From assembly GCF_033783015.1 (NCBI RefSeq), contig NZ_CP123907.1, forward strand, positions 744,001 to 808,000: 64,000 nt of DNA, in the 5' to 3' direction. A program made the translations under genes and the position numbers. This DNA comes from Corynebacterium sp. 21KM1197. Its GTDB lineage: Bacteria > Actinomycetota > Actinomycetes > Mycobacteriales > Mycobacteriaceae. This document shows positions 56,184 to 64,000 of the stretch, in pieces (positions within the stretch are counted from its first letter, which is position 1; every line of letters starts with the position of its first letter). The notes below the pieces were generated by a model. It worked only from the letters and a program-made list of their open reading frames with translations, ran no database searches and had not been told where the DNA came from.

Positions 56184-56708
56184 TTACTGGGCGGAGCGGG
56201 GAGTGGCGGCCTTATCGGAGTCATAAGGAGCCGCGGAGACGATGGTCACGGTCAGGGTGTTTCCGTTGGGGGCGGTGTACTCGCGGGTCTCGCCCTCCTG
56301 GGCGCCCACGATGGCCGCACCCAGCGGGGACTGCTCGGAGTAGGTCTCCAGGTCCTTGTTATCGGAGGCCGCGGCGCGGGTACCGATGAGGAAGGTCTCC
56401 TTATCGTTCTCATCGCCGTTGTAGTACACGTGCACCACGGAACCCACGTGGGCCACGCCCTCGATCATGCTGGATCGTTCCGTGGTGGAGTTGGCCAGGA
56501 TCTCGGAGATCTGCTTGATGCGGGCTTCTTCCTGATCCTGCATCTCGCGGGCGGCGTCGTAGCCGGCGTTCTCCTTGAGGTCACCCTCCTCTCGGCGCTC
56601 GTTGATCTCGGCGGCCACCACCGGGCGGTGGTCGATGAGGGCTTGCAGCTCGGACTCCAGCTTGGCCTTGGTTTCCGGGGTGATGTATTGCTTTTGCTCT
56701 TCTGCCAT
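56184..56708 (-). CDS. greA: transcription elongation factor GreA
   Basis: Binds RNA polymerase and rescues backtracked complexes by stimulating RNA cleavage. 174 residues. The N-terminal coiled coil (about 10-75) carries the acidic tip (NAGYDAAREMQDQEEARIKQ), and the C-terminal FKBP-like domain has SPLGAAIVGAQEGETREY. Gene order greA, DUF4307, then divergent mca is conserved with mycobacteria. ATG 56708 has AAAGGA. Confidence 0.94.
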   Translation of the reverse strand: MAEEQKQYITPETKAKLESELQALIDHRPVVAAEINERREEGDLKENAGYDAAREMQDQEEARIKQISEILANSTTERSSMIEGVAHVGSVVHVYYNGDENDKETFLIGTRAAASDNKDLETYSEQSPLGAAIVGAQEGETREYTAPNGNTLTVTIVSAAPYDSDKAATPRSAQ

Positions 56709-56732
56709 GAGGTGCGTCCTTTCGCTTAAAGT

Positions 56733-57173
56733 TTAAAGATCCATGTAGGCGGGAATCTGGGTGGAGCAGCCGTAGACGCTGCCGGAAACGGCGCGATCGC
56801 GCGTGGGAATCTCCACGGCCATGCGCTGCGTCTCCGGCCCACCGGCCGGGATCAGAACCTCCCGGCGGCCCACCTCGGCCTTGTCATAATTCATCGCGGT
56901 GACAATGCAGTAACTGGGCACATCGGGCTGGTTGCGCGTGACGTCAATATCCAGGTGCATGGTGGAATCATCCACCCGCTCGAAGTTGCTCATGGAGGCC
57001 TTGACGGTGGCGTCGTCGCGCGTGGCCAGGAAACGTGCCACCACGATGACGAGCGCGATGAGCAGCGCCACCATCACGATGGCGACGATCTTCCCGCTGA
57101 TGCCGCCGGAACCCTGAGCGGGGCGCGCGGCACCGTACCGGGATTGCGGACGCTCAAAAGGCTGTGAGGCCAT
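56733..57173 (-). CDS. DUF4307 membrane protein
   Basis: 146 residues from ATG 57173: a polar N-terminus, one membrane helix (about 28-50) and an outside domain of about 95 residues with two cysteines (SYCIVTAMNYDKAEVGRRE and YGCSTQ). This is the DUF4307 protein found beside greA and mca in mycobacteria and corynebacteria, of unknown function. ATG 57173 is preferred; the frame extends to 57215 without a good start. It begins 24 bases before greA. Confidence 0.85.
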   Translation of the reverse strand: MASQPFERPQSRYGAARPAQGSGGISGKIVAIVMVALLIALVIVVARFLATRDDATVKASMSNFERVDDSTMHLDIDVTRNQPDVPSYCIVTAMNYDKAEVGRREVLIPAGGPETQRMAVEIPTRDRAVSGSVYGCSTQIPAYMDL

Positions 57174-57335
57174 AGTTTCCCACCACCAGTGCAAAACGTG
57201 TGCGGACAGTCCCATCTAGACTAGCCGATTTATATGGGTGCTAAGGCAATCGAGGGGCCTATTATAGGGGGCCGATACCCCTGATGTATCAACTGAACTG
57301 CGGGCACGCCGATGAAAAATCAATGAGAGAGGAAA

Positions 57336-58223
57336 GTGAACACCGTGAGCGGACTGCGCCTTTTGGCTATCCACGCCCACCCCGACGATGAGGCCTCCAA
57401 GGGGGCGGCCACGATGGCTAAGTACGCCGCCGAGGGCCACCGCGTGATGGTGGTGACCTGCACGGGCGGCGAGCGCGGCGATATTTTGAACCCCGCGATG
57501 GACCGCCCCGGAATCCGGGAGCGGATTCATGAGGTGCGCCGGGAGGAGATGGCGGAGGCCGCCCGGGTCTTAGGTGTGGAACACCGTTGGTTGGGGCACG
57601 TGGATTCCGGCCTGCCCGAGGGCGATCCGCTGCCCCCGCTGCCGGAGGGCTCCTTTGGCTTAGAGCGCGGCGAGGATATTGCCGCTGAATTAGTGGAGAT
57701 TATCCGGGAGTTCCGCCCGCACGTGATTATTACGTACGACGAAAACGGTGGTTACCCGCACCCGGATCACCTCAAGGTGCACGAGGCCTCCATGATCGCC
57801 TGGGATAAGGCGGGCGACGCGGAGTTCCGTACCACCATCGACGGGCAGGAGCAGCAACCCTGGGAGCCGCTCAAGCTCTATTACACGCACGGCTTTGTGT
57901 ACGAGCGGATCAAGGCTTTCCACGATCTGTTGGTGCAGCGCGAGTTGGAAAGCCCCTACGCGGAGATGCTGGCCATGATGGAGGAGAACAAGGTGGACAT
58001 CATGGCCAGGGTGACCACGCAGGTGCCCTGCGCGGACTACTTTGAGGCTCGCGACGCCGCCCTGCGCGCCCACGCCACCCAAATCGACCCGGAGGGTGGG
58101 TTCCTCATCACCAACGCCGAGGATCAGGCCGACTTGTGGCCCACCGAGGAGTTTGAACTGGCAGCCACCAGGGTATCTAGTACTCTGCCGGAGAACGATC
58201 TCTTTGCGGGCATTGCGGAATAA
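57336..58223 (+). CDS. mca: mycothiol S-conjugate amidase
   Basis: Zinc hydrolase that cleaves mycothiol conjugates into mercapturic acids, detoxifying electrophiles. 295 residues. Seen: the metal motif HAHPDDEASKGAATMAKY near the N-terminus, TCTGGERGDILNPAMD, REEMAEAARVLGVEHRWLG and HPDHLKVHEAS. Relatives differ from the biosynthetic deacetylase MshB in these positions. GTG 57336 has GAGGAAA very close; GTG 57345 (MSGLRLL) is an equally good start. Confidence 0.93.
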   Translation: MNTVSGLRLLAIHAHPDDEASKGAATMAKYAAEGHRVMVVTCTGGERGDILNPAMDRPGIRERIHEVRREEMAEAARVLGVEHRWLGHVDSGLPEGDPLPPLPEGSFGLERGEDIAAELVEIIREFRPHVIITYDENGGYPHPDHLKVHEASMIAWDKAGDAEFRTTIDGQEQQPWEPLKLYYTHGFVYERIKAFHDLLVQRELESPYAEMLAMMEENKVDIMARVTTQVPCADYFEARDAALRAHATQIDPEGGFLITNAEDQADLWPTEEFELAATRVSSTLPENDLFAGIAE

Positions 58224-58267
58224 CAGGCTTGGACTAGGGCGAGACGGGCAATAGACTGTGGGGCGTG

Positions 58268-58564
58268 ATGATGGTGTCTGATCTTTCTGCTCACGCCGCC
58301 GCCGTGATAACGCTGGCTCAGGACGGCAACGGCCCCCTGGGTGCGGACTTTGGTAAGGCCTCGCCCATCGGCCTGCTGGTGCTGGTGGTGCTTTTTGTGG
58401 CCGTGCTCTACATCGGCTGGGCCTTTCACCGTCGCTTTAGCCGCATGAATCGCCGCCGTATGTTTGCGGAATCGCACGGCATCGACCCCTTTGATGAGGA
58501 GACCCTGGACAAGGCCATGGCCGAGGCCGGGGTACTGGATCGCAAGAAGAAATACTGGCTCTAA
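58268..58564 (+). CDS. small single-helix membrane protein
   Basis: 98 residues, one helix (about 33-55), then a basic stretch (FHRRFSRMNRRRMF) and an acidic region ending in DRKKKYWL. This is the small membrane protein always found between mca and the prenyl synthase in actinobacteria (Rv1083 position). Function unknown. ATG 58268, 58271 or GTG 58265 could be the start. Confidence 0.75.
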   Translation: MMVSDLSAHAAAVITLAQDGNGPLGADFGKASPIGLLVLVVLFVAVLYIGWAFHRRFSRMNRRRMFAESHGIDPFDEETLDKAMAEAGVLDRKKKYWL

Positions 58565-58612
58565 CCACGGCCGTGACCACCGCGCTCCGGGGGAGGGAAG
58601 AGGGGTACACTG

Positions 58613-59392
58613 GTGCGAGTGAATGTCCTTTCGAGTCGCCTGCTTTACCCGCTCTACGAGGCGCGGCTACGCCTGGAACTCAAGGGACTGCCGCAGCCCC
58701 GCCACGTGGCCGTGATGTGCGACGGCAACCGACGCTGGGCGCGGGAGGCGGGCTTTGAGGACGTCAGCCACGGGCACCGCGTGGGGGCGCGCAAGATCGG
58801 GGAAATGGTGCGCTGGTGCCGCGATACCAAGGTGGAACTGGTCACCGTGTATTTGCTTTCCACGGAGAACCTGCGCCGCAGCCCGGAGGAGCTGGGAATG
58901 CTTCTGGACATCATCGCGGACGTGGTGGATGAATTAGCGCAGCCGGATAATAATTGCCGCGTGCGCCTGGTGGGGCACCTTGACCTACTACCAGCCGAGG
59001 TTGCCCAGCGTATTTCTCACGCGGTGGAAACCACCCGGGACCACACCGGGGTGTCCGTGAACGTGGCGGTGGGATACGGGGGCCGCCAAGAGATCGTGGA
59101 CGCCGTGCGGGACCTGGTGGAACACGAGGTGGCAGCGGGAACCCCGGCGGAACAGATCGCGGACAAGGTCACCGTGAACTCCATCTCCCGGCACCTCTAT
59201 ACCTCCGGGCAACCGGACCCGGACCTGGTGATCCGCACCTCCGGGGAACAGCGGCTTTCTGGCTTTTTGCTATGGCAGGCCGCGTACTCGGAGATTTGGT
59301 TTACCGATACGTACTGGCCGGCCTTTCGCCGCATTGATTTTCTGCGGGCCCTGCGCGAATACTCCAAGCGCACCCGCCGATTTGGAAAGTAG
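58613..59392 (+). CDS. uppS: isoprenyl transferase (short-chain Z-prenyl diphosphate synthase, UppS family)
   Basis: Adds cis-isoprene units to an allylic diphosphate; 259 residues, normal. Seen: the substrate loop MCDGNRRWAREAGFEDVSHGHRVGARKI, LSTENLRRSPEEL, and the C-terminal RTSGEQRLSGFLLWQAAYSEIWF. The position matches mycobacterial Rv1086, a Z,E-farnesyl diphosphate synthase feeding decaprenyl phosphate, rather than the long-chain enzyme; product length cannot be read here. GTG 58613 has GAGGGG 7 bases upstream. Confidence 0.9.
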   Translation: MRVNVLSSRLLYPLYEARLRLELKGLPQPRHVAVMCDGNRRWAREAGFEDVSHGHRVGARKIGEMVRWCRDTKVELVTVYLLSTENLRRSPEELGMLLDIIADVVDELAQPDNNCRVRLVGHLDLLPAEVAQRISHAVETTRDHTGVSVNVAVGYGGRQEIVDAVRDLVEHEVAAGTPAEQIADKVTVNSISRHLYTSGQPDPDLVIRTSGEQRLSGFLLWQAAYSEIWFTDTYWPAFRRIDFLRALREYSKRTRRFGK

Positions 59393-59403
59393 GTTTTCTC
59401 GCC

Positions 59404-59937
59404 GTGATACCGCAGGCACAGGTACTCTACGAATCCACCTACGGTGCCACCCGCCGCTACGCCGAGGCCCTGGCGGAGCGACTGGGCACCACCGCCCAGA
59501 GAATCCCGGAAACTGAGCCTAGCCCGCAGGAAAACACCCCGCTCATCGTGCTTTCTCCGGTGTTCGGCCCCAGTATCGCGGCGGCGTCCTACGTGGCCCG
59601 CCACGACCTCGGGGAGCGCCCCGTGGCCTGCGCGGCCGTGGGTATGACCCTGGTGGGGGAGGCCCGCCGTAAGGATCAGATGGCCGGAATCCTCGGGGCC
59701 AAGGCGGAGCGCACTCAGCGCTTTTACCTCCCCGGTGCGCTGTATTATTCCCGCATATCCACCGCGCACCGCCAGATCATGCGTGGCATCGTGGCGGCGC
59801 TGCGACTCAAGCCGGGAAAATCGGAGAACGAGCGCGCGATGATCCAGGCGTATAACAAAGACGTGGATCGGGTGGACCTCGGCGAACTTGAGCCTCTGGT
59901 GGAGTGGGCGCGAGAGGCGGGGGCTGCTATCTGTTAG
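59404..59937 (+). CDS. flavodoxin-domain protein
   Basis: 177 residues with a flavodoxin fold of the protoporphyrinogen-oxidase/HemG-like group: VLYESTYGATRRYAEALAERLG is the FMN-phosphate loop, and LSPVFGPSIAAASYVARHDLG follows the third strand. The C-terminal part is helical and basic. Substrate unknown; it starts 11 bases after the prenyl synthase and is probably co-transcribed. GTG 59404 is the only start before the FMN loop. Confidence 0.8.
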   Translation: MIPQAQVLYESTYGATRRYAEALAERLGTTAQRIPETEPSPQENTPLIVLSPVFGPSIAAASYVARHDLGERPVACAAVGMTLVGEARRKDQMAGILGAKAERTQRFYLPGALYYSRISTAHRQIMRGIVAALRLKPGKSENERAMIQAYNKDVDRVDLGELEPLVEWAREAGAAIC

Positions 59938-59960
59938 CCGCGGTTGAGGAGCAGTGAAGT

Positions 59961-60509
59961 TTACCAGTGACGACTCAGCTCGTCGGCGAAGTCAGGTACC
60001 CCGCACCTGCGTAGCGACGCAAACAGCTCATCGGCTGACTTGGGAGGGTATTTATTGTCGTCTACCTGGTTCTTGAGGGTATCCAGTACTTTCCGGGGAC
60101 TGAGATCCAACTGGCTTAACAGGAACTGGTCTGGGTGGACGGCTTCAATCCCCCACGGATCCAGGCTCTCCGGTGGGAAGTCCTTGAGGTTGTTGGTGAC
60201 TATGGTGTGTGCGTCAGAACGCACGGCGGCAGCGAGAACATGGCGATCCTTGGAGTCATTGCTCATCACAGGGATGAGATTCTCGTATCCCTTGATGTCT
60301 GCGAAGGGGAATGCTTCCCGCATGGCTCCAATGCGTTTGTCGGCTGTGTCTGGGGGTAGGTTGAACTTCCCGATCATGTTGCGCCTGACCTCTTCCATGA
60401 TGTCAGTGGACCAGCGGACGCCGAAGCATCTAGCCTCGGCAAGCCTGAGGATGGAGTCGTTAAGGGTGGCAGGGAGGATCACGCAGGAATCCAGAACCAC
60501 GGTGAACAT
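59961..60509 (-). CDS. PIN-domain toxin
   Basis: 182 residues, PIN ribonuclease fold of the PF13470 type. Seen: Asp7 in VVLDSCVILP, the middle acidic region STDIMEEVRRNMIGKF, and MSNDSKDRHVLAAAVRSDAHTIVTNNLKDFP with further catalytic aspartates. The C-terminal 45 residues are extra helix. Its gene follows the antitoxin by 6 bases. It probably cuts RNA when the antitoxin is lost. Confidence 0.85.
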   Translation of the reverse strand: MFTVVLDSCVILPATLNDSILRLAEARCFGVRWSTDIMEEVRRNMIGKFNLPPDTADKRIGAMREAFPFADIKGYENLIPVMSNDSKDRHVLAAAVRSDAHTIVTNNLKDFPPESLDPWGIEAVHPDQFLLSQLDLSPRKVLDTLKNQVDDNKYPPKSADELFASLRRCGVPDFADELSRHW

Positions 60510-60515
60510 TCAGGT

Positions 60516-61004
60516 TCAGTCCTCGTCTACTGTGGTGTCGAGGATGTCGTAAATGCCATCGGCCTGGCCTTGGCTCTGCATACGATCCAGGGCCTCAGCA
60601 CGGCGTGTCTGTAGGGCTTCCTGATAGTTGATGACGTGTTGCAGCCGGATTCTCCGGTGGCTTCCCCGCATCTCAAAGGGGATTGCTCCCTCGTCAAGGA
60701 TTTTGATGAGCGTGGGGCGGGATATATTGAGCATGTCCGCTGCCTCTTGGGTGGTAAGCAGGCGGTGCCGGGCAACGATGGTCACCCCTTGGCCATTGGC
60801 GAGAGTTTTGGCGGCGGAGAGGAGAATACGGGAGAGGTCACCGGGAATGTCGTGGCGGGTTCCGTCCGCAGTGATGATGGCGGGTTGGGCTTCGATCGTC
60901 TCACCGCGATCCTCCAAGGCCTTCACTAGGTCGAGTATCTGGGCGGATTCGGCTTCGTTGGGGAGGGTGGTTTCGATGGAGGAGTGACGGACGGCGGTGC
61001 TCAT
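60516..61004 (-). CDS. antitoxin with excisionase-type DNA-binding domain
   Basis: 162 residues. The central HTH_17/excisionase motif, LTTQEAADMLNISRPTLIKILDEGAIPF (about 85-112), binds DNA; the C-terminal part should bind and neutralise the PIN toxin, and the operon is probably autoregulated. Such antitoxins often have this two-part layout. ATG 61004 starts the pair. Confidence 0.83.
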   Translation of the reverse strand: MSTAVRHSSIETTLPNEAESAQILDLVKALEDRGETIEAQPAIITADGTRHDIPGDLSRILLSAAKTLANGQGVTIVARHRLLTTQEAADMLNISRPTLIKILDEGAIPFEMRGSHRRIRLQHVINYQEALQTRRAEALDRMQSQGQADGIYDILDTTVDED

Positions 61005-61118
61005 AAGTGAAATTATCGCAAGGCGTGCGGGTTTTTGTCGAGCGGTACTTTCGCTAGGTCTCTCTATCAGAAGAAAGTGGAAGAAAAGACGAGCTTTTGA
61101 TGTCTCCCCGTTATGGCC

Positions 61119-62072
61119 CTAAATCTTCCGCAACCGCACCCTCTGCACGCGGTGATCGCTGTCCTTGGTGAGTACCAGGGAGGCGCGCACGCGGGTGGGC
61201 AGGATATTTTCCACCAAGTTGGGCAGGTTGATGGACTGCCAGATTTCGCGGGCGGCGTGGGTGGCGGCGGCGTCGTCAAGCTCCGCGAAGTGCCGGAAGT
61301 GCGCGCCCGGTTTGCGGAAGGCCCCCTCGCGCATGGTGAGGAAGCGGTCGATGTACCACTGCTCGATCACGGAGGTGCGCGCGTCCACGTACACGGAGAA
61401 GTCGAAGAGGTCGGAGACCATGAGGGTGGGGCCGGTTTGAAGCACGTTGAGGCCCTCCAGGATCAAAATGTCCGGGCGGCGCACCACGTAGTGCTCGCCG
61501 GGCACCCGGTCGTAGAGGTGGTGGGAGTACACGGGGGCCTGGGCTTCCGGCACGCCGGATTTGACCTCGGTGACAAAGCGGAGCAGGGCGCGGCGGTCGT
61601 AGGACTCGGGGAAGCCCTTGCGGTTCATCATGCGGCGCTTGCGTAGGTCGGCGGCGGGGTAGAGGAAGCCGTCGGTGGTGACCAGATCGACCTTGGGGTG
61701 GGATTCCCAGCGCTGCAAGAGCACTTGGAGTACGCGGGCGGTGGTGGACTTGCCCACGGCCACGGAGCCGGCCAGGCCGATGATAAACGGCGGGTGCTCG
61801 TGCGGGTTGGGGGAGCGCTGCGTGCCGTCGAGGAAGGTCTCGGTGGCGTCGCTAAGCTTCTGGCGCGCGGCCACTTGAAGATGAATGAGGCGGCTGAGCG
61901 GCAGATATACCTCCGCCACCTCCGCGAGGTCGATGTTTTCACCGATACCGCGCAGTTGCACCACCTCTTCCTCCGTGAGCACCAGTGGCATGGATTGGCG
62001 CAGTTGGCCCCACTGGGTGCGATCAAAGTCGAGGTAGGGGCTGGCGACGGTGGCACGCGACATGCCCACCAT
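61119..62072 (-). CDS. coaA: pantothenate kinase (type I)
   Basis: First step of coenzyme A synthesis. 317 residues. Seen: Walker [18 protein letters not shown] near 99-115, [37 protein letters not shown] and [17 protein letters not shown] 62072 is chosen for AGGGC upstream; ATG 62063 ([13 protein letters not shown]) is an alternative. It is divergent from glyA, the standard corynebacterial arrangement. Confidence 0.94.
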   Translation of the reverse strand: MVGMSRATVASPYLDFDRTQWGQLRQSMPLVLTEEEVVQLRGIGENIDLAEVAEVYLPLSRLIHLQVAARQKLSDATETFLDGTQRSPNPHEHPPFIIGLAGSVAVGKSTTARVLQVLLQRWESHPKVDLVTTDGFLYPAADLRKRRMMNRKGFPESYDRRALLRFVTEVKSGVPEAQAPVYSHHLYDRVPGEHYVVRRPDILILEGLNVLQTGPTLMVSDLFDFSVYVDARTSVIEQWYIDRFLTMREGAFRKPGAHFRHFAELDDAAATHAAREIWQSINLPNLVENILPTRVRASLVLTKDSDHRVQRVRLRKI

Positions 62073-62155
62073 TGTGCCCTGCGCGCATAAATGAGGTGAG
62101 CAATGGGCCGGGATACCGCTACACTTTCAGGGGAAGATTTTTTCAATAAGGAAAG

Positions 62156-63463
62156 GTGGCTCAGGCCGCGATGAGCAAGGACGTGCGCACAACCCCCCTG
62201 GCCGAGGTGGACCCCGAGGTCGCGGCGGCGATCTCGGGAGAGTTGAACCGTCAGCGCAGCACCCTGGAAATGATCGCCTCGGAGAACTTTGTGCCGCGCG
62301 CGGTTTTGGAGGCCCAGGGCTCGGTGCTCACCAATAAGTACGCCGAGGGGTACCCGGGCCGCCGCTATTACGGTGGCTGTGAGCACGTGGACGTGATCGA
62401 GGACCTGGCGCGCGATCGCGCCACCGCCCTTTTTGGTGCCGAGTACGCCAACGTGCAGCCGCACTCCGGCGCGCAGGCCAACGCCGCCGTGCTGCACGCG
62501 GCAGCCCGCCCCGGCGATAAGATCATGGGCCTTTCCCTGGCCCACGGCGGGCACCTCACCCACGGCATGAAGATCAACTTCTCCGGGCGGCTCTATGACG
62601 TGGTGGCCTACGAGGTGGACCCGGAGACCATGCGCATTGACATGGATCGCGTGCGCGAGTTGGCCCTGGAACACCGCCCCAAGGTGCTCATCGCCGGGTG
62701 GTCCGCGTATCCGCGCACCATCGACTTCGCGGCGTTCCGCTCGATTGCAGACGAGGTGGGGGCCGTGCTGTGGACGGACATGGCGCACTTTGCCGGCCTG
62801 GTGGCGGCGGGCTTGCACCCCTCCCCGGTGCCGCACTCGGACATCGTTTCCAGCACGGTACACAAGACCCTGGGTGGTCCGCGCTCTGGCCTGATTTTGG
62901 CCAAGCAGGAGTGGGCCAAGAAGCTCAACTCCGCGGTGTTCCCCGGCCAGCAGGGTGGCCCGCTCATGCATGTGGTGGCGGCCAAGGCCACGGCGTTGAA
63001 GATCGCCGGAACCGAGGAGTTCAAGGATCGTCAGGCCCGCACCCTGGAGGGCGCGCGCCTGGTGGCCGAGCGCCTCACCGCCGCCGATTGCCGCGAGGCC
63101 GGGGTGGACGTGCTCACCGGCGGTACCGACGTCCACCTGGTGCTGGCGGATCTGCGCAACTCCAACCTGGACGGACAGCAGGCGGAGGACCTGCTGCACC
63201 AGGTGGGGATCACCGTGAACCGCAATGCCGTGCCCTTCGATCCGCGCCCGCCGGCAGTGTCCTCGGGCCTGCGCATTGGCACCTCCGCGCTGGCCACCCG
63301 TGGGCTGGACGCGGCCGCCTTCGAGGAGGTGGCGGACATCATCGGTACCGCCCTGGCTGCGGGCCAGAACGCCGACGTGGAGGCGCTGCGCGCCCGCGTG
63401 GGCAAGATTGCCGATCACTACCCGCTCTACGAGGGCATTGAGGATTGGAAGATGTTGGCCTAA
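62156..63463 (+). CDS. glyA: serine hydroxymethyltransferase
   Basis: PLP enzyme that converts serine and tetrahydrofolate to glycine and methylene-THF. 435 residues. Seen: [48 protein letters not shown], the PLP lysine in [13 protein letters not shown] and [22 protein letters not shown] 62156 is chosen because it gives the length of known corynebacterial enzymes; ATG 62171 is in frame. Confidence 0.96.
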   Translation: MAQAAMSKDVRTTPLAEVDPEVAAAISGELNRQRSTLEMIASENFVPRAVLEAQGSVLTNKYAEGYPGRRYYGGCEHVDVIEDLARDRATALFGAEYANVQPHSGAQANAAVLHAAARPGDKIMGLSLAHGGHLTHGMKINFSGRLYDVVAYEVDPETMRIDMDRVRELALEHRPKVLIAGWSAYPRTIDFAAFRSIADEVGAVLWTDMAHFAGLVAAGLHPSPVPHSDIVSSTVHKTLGGPRSGLILAKQEWAKKLNSAVFPGQQGGPLMHVVAAKATALKIAGTEEFKDRQARTLEGARLVAERLTAADCREAGVDVLTGGTDVHLVLADLRNSNLDGQQAEDLLHQVGITVNRNAVPFDPRPPAVSSGLRIGTSALATRGLDAAAFEEVADIIGTALAAGQNADVEALRARVGKIADHYPLYEGIEDWKMLA

Positions 63464-63579
63464 GCCGCTTGGGCCGCGCACCCCACTTCACCGCCCCACC
63501 GCCCTCACTAGGCGGGGAGGTGGAGCCGCGCGCAAGCCAGCCGATAGCGCAACAAGCTAAGGCATACTAAGGTACGGCG

Positions 63580-63615
63580 GAGCCCCCGCTCCATAACAGG
63601 AACGGGGGCTCTTTT
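63580..63615 (+). terminator. rho-independent terminator downstream of glyA
   Basis: GAGCCCCCG pairs with CGGGGGCTC across a 14-base loop and is followed by TTTT. It lies between the convergent glyA and DUF5997 genes. Confidence 0.85.
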
Positions 63616-63632
63616 GCATGCTCAGGCCCGCC

Positions 63633-63980
63633 CTAGGAGGCGTCCTCGGCGTCCCCAGATTCCTCCGTGGCGCGCCCCTCGGCCAGGGCGGTGCGCTCTC
63701 GGCCCAACCACTCCGGCTGGTTGGCCAGGAGATCCTTGATTTCCTGCGTGGTCAGCGGCTTATCCAGGTCGTGCCGCTTGAGGGCCGCGATGGTAATGCC
63801 CAGTTTTTGGGCCACCACCGGGCGCGGGTGCGGGCCGGTGCGGCGCAATTCCGCCAGCCACTCGGGCGGGTTATTTTGTAATTCACGCAACTGCGCGTGG
63901 GTAATGGCGGTGTTCTGGAAGTCCTCCGGGGCCGCCGGGAGGTAAATACCGAGCTTTTTCGCCGCCGTCTGGGCCTTCAT
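63633..63980 (-). CDS. DUF5997 family protein
   Basis: 115 residues, soluble, of the actinobacterial DUF5997 family: AAKKLGIYLPAAPEDFQ at the start, two repeated PPEWL/QPEWL motifs following LRELQ and IKDLLANQ, and a helix-turn segment VVAQKLGITIAALKRHDLDKPLT that could touch DNA. An acidic tail follows. Function unknown. ATG 63980 is the only start with the family's N-terminus; the gene lies 20 bases from the window's right edge. Confidence 0.82.
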   Translation of the reverse strand: MKAQTAAKKLGIYLPAAPEDFQNTAITHAQLRELQNNPPEWLAELRRTGPHPRPVVAQKLGITIAALKRHDLDKPLTTQEIKDLLANQPEWLGRERTALAEGRATEESGDAEDAS

Positions 63981-64000
63981 GGCGGTGCCGGAGGGGGTGC

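Noticed and set aside
61628..63481. 617-codon - strand frame opposite glyA and running into coaA
   Set aside because: Its last part is coaA read in the wrong frame and the rest is the glyA shadow.

Overview
This window is from a high-GC Gram-positive actinobacterium, almost certainly a Corynebacterium. The evidence is gene order shared with mycobacteria and corynebacteria: mfd ... mazG, an LpqU-like lytic transglycosylase, eno, a FtsB-like protein, DUF501, ppx; then greA, DUF4307, mca, a small membrane protein, a short Z-prenyl synthase; then coaA and glyA. Mycothiol metabolism (mca), DtxR-type metal operators and paired pth genes with rplY, prs and glmU agree. The species cannot be named from the sequence.

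Layout. 1-2145: a small secreted cysteine-containing protein, an ABC-2-like permease and its ATPase (cut by the left edge); two of the three genes seem to carry single-base frameshifts. 2.4-12.3 kb: housekeeping genes (FMN reductase, two peptidyl-tRNA hydrolases, nitronate monooxygenase, exported intradiol dioxygenase, FAH-family hydrolase with two small membrane proteins, rplY, prs, glmU). 12.4-27.7 kb: the accessory region. It holds a Tat-exported multicopper oxidase, an orphan EndoU-like toxin with a probable immunity gene, an AT-richer locus of secreted protein plus ABC ATPase plus FtsX-like permease, and a tightly coupled five-gene operon (18173-25383). That operon encodes two PaaK-like acid-activating domains, a LuxE-type acyl-protein synthetase, a LuxC-type acyl reductase fused to one of the PaaK-like domains, a GNAT protein and an MFS exporter. 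A secreted S1 protease and an uncharacterised two-gene module follow.

27.8-44.2 kb: tRNA-Gln, mfd, the arginine deiminase operon arcDABC followed by argR, pyrRBC, a lipoprotein, a second ArcD-like antiporter, an MT0933-type small protein, mazG and the transglycosylase. 44.4-50.8 kb: eno, a second S1 protease, a secreted lipase divergent from a manganese-type DtxR-family regulator (MntR), ftsB-like, DUF501 and ppx. 50.9-54.6 kb: tRNA-Leu, a frameshifted AAA ATPase, a lipase behind a DtxR-like operator, and mntH behind a palindrome resembling an MntR operator. 54.8-64 kb: Bax-inhibitor-like protein, lipoprotein, greA, DUF4307, mca, prenyl synthase, flavodoxin-like protein, a PIN toxin/antitoxin pair, coaA, glyA and a DUF5997 protein.

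How the genes work together. ArcD imports arginine, ArcA/ArcB/ArcC turn it into ornithine, ATP, CO2 and ammonia, and ArgR is the likely sensor. The neighbouring pyrB also uses carbamoyl phosphate. MntR probably controls MntH. The LuxC/LuxE/PaaK operon is the best candidate for an undescribed system: it looks built to activate a carboxylic acid, hand it on as a thioester, reduce it to an aldehyde and export a product, with no luciferase present.
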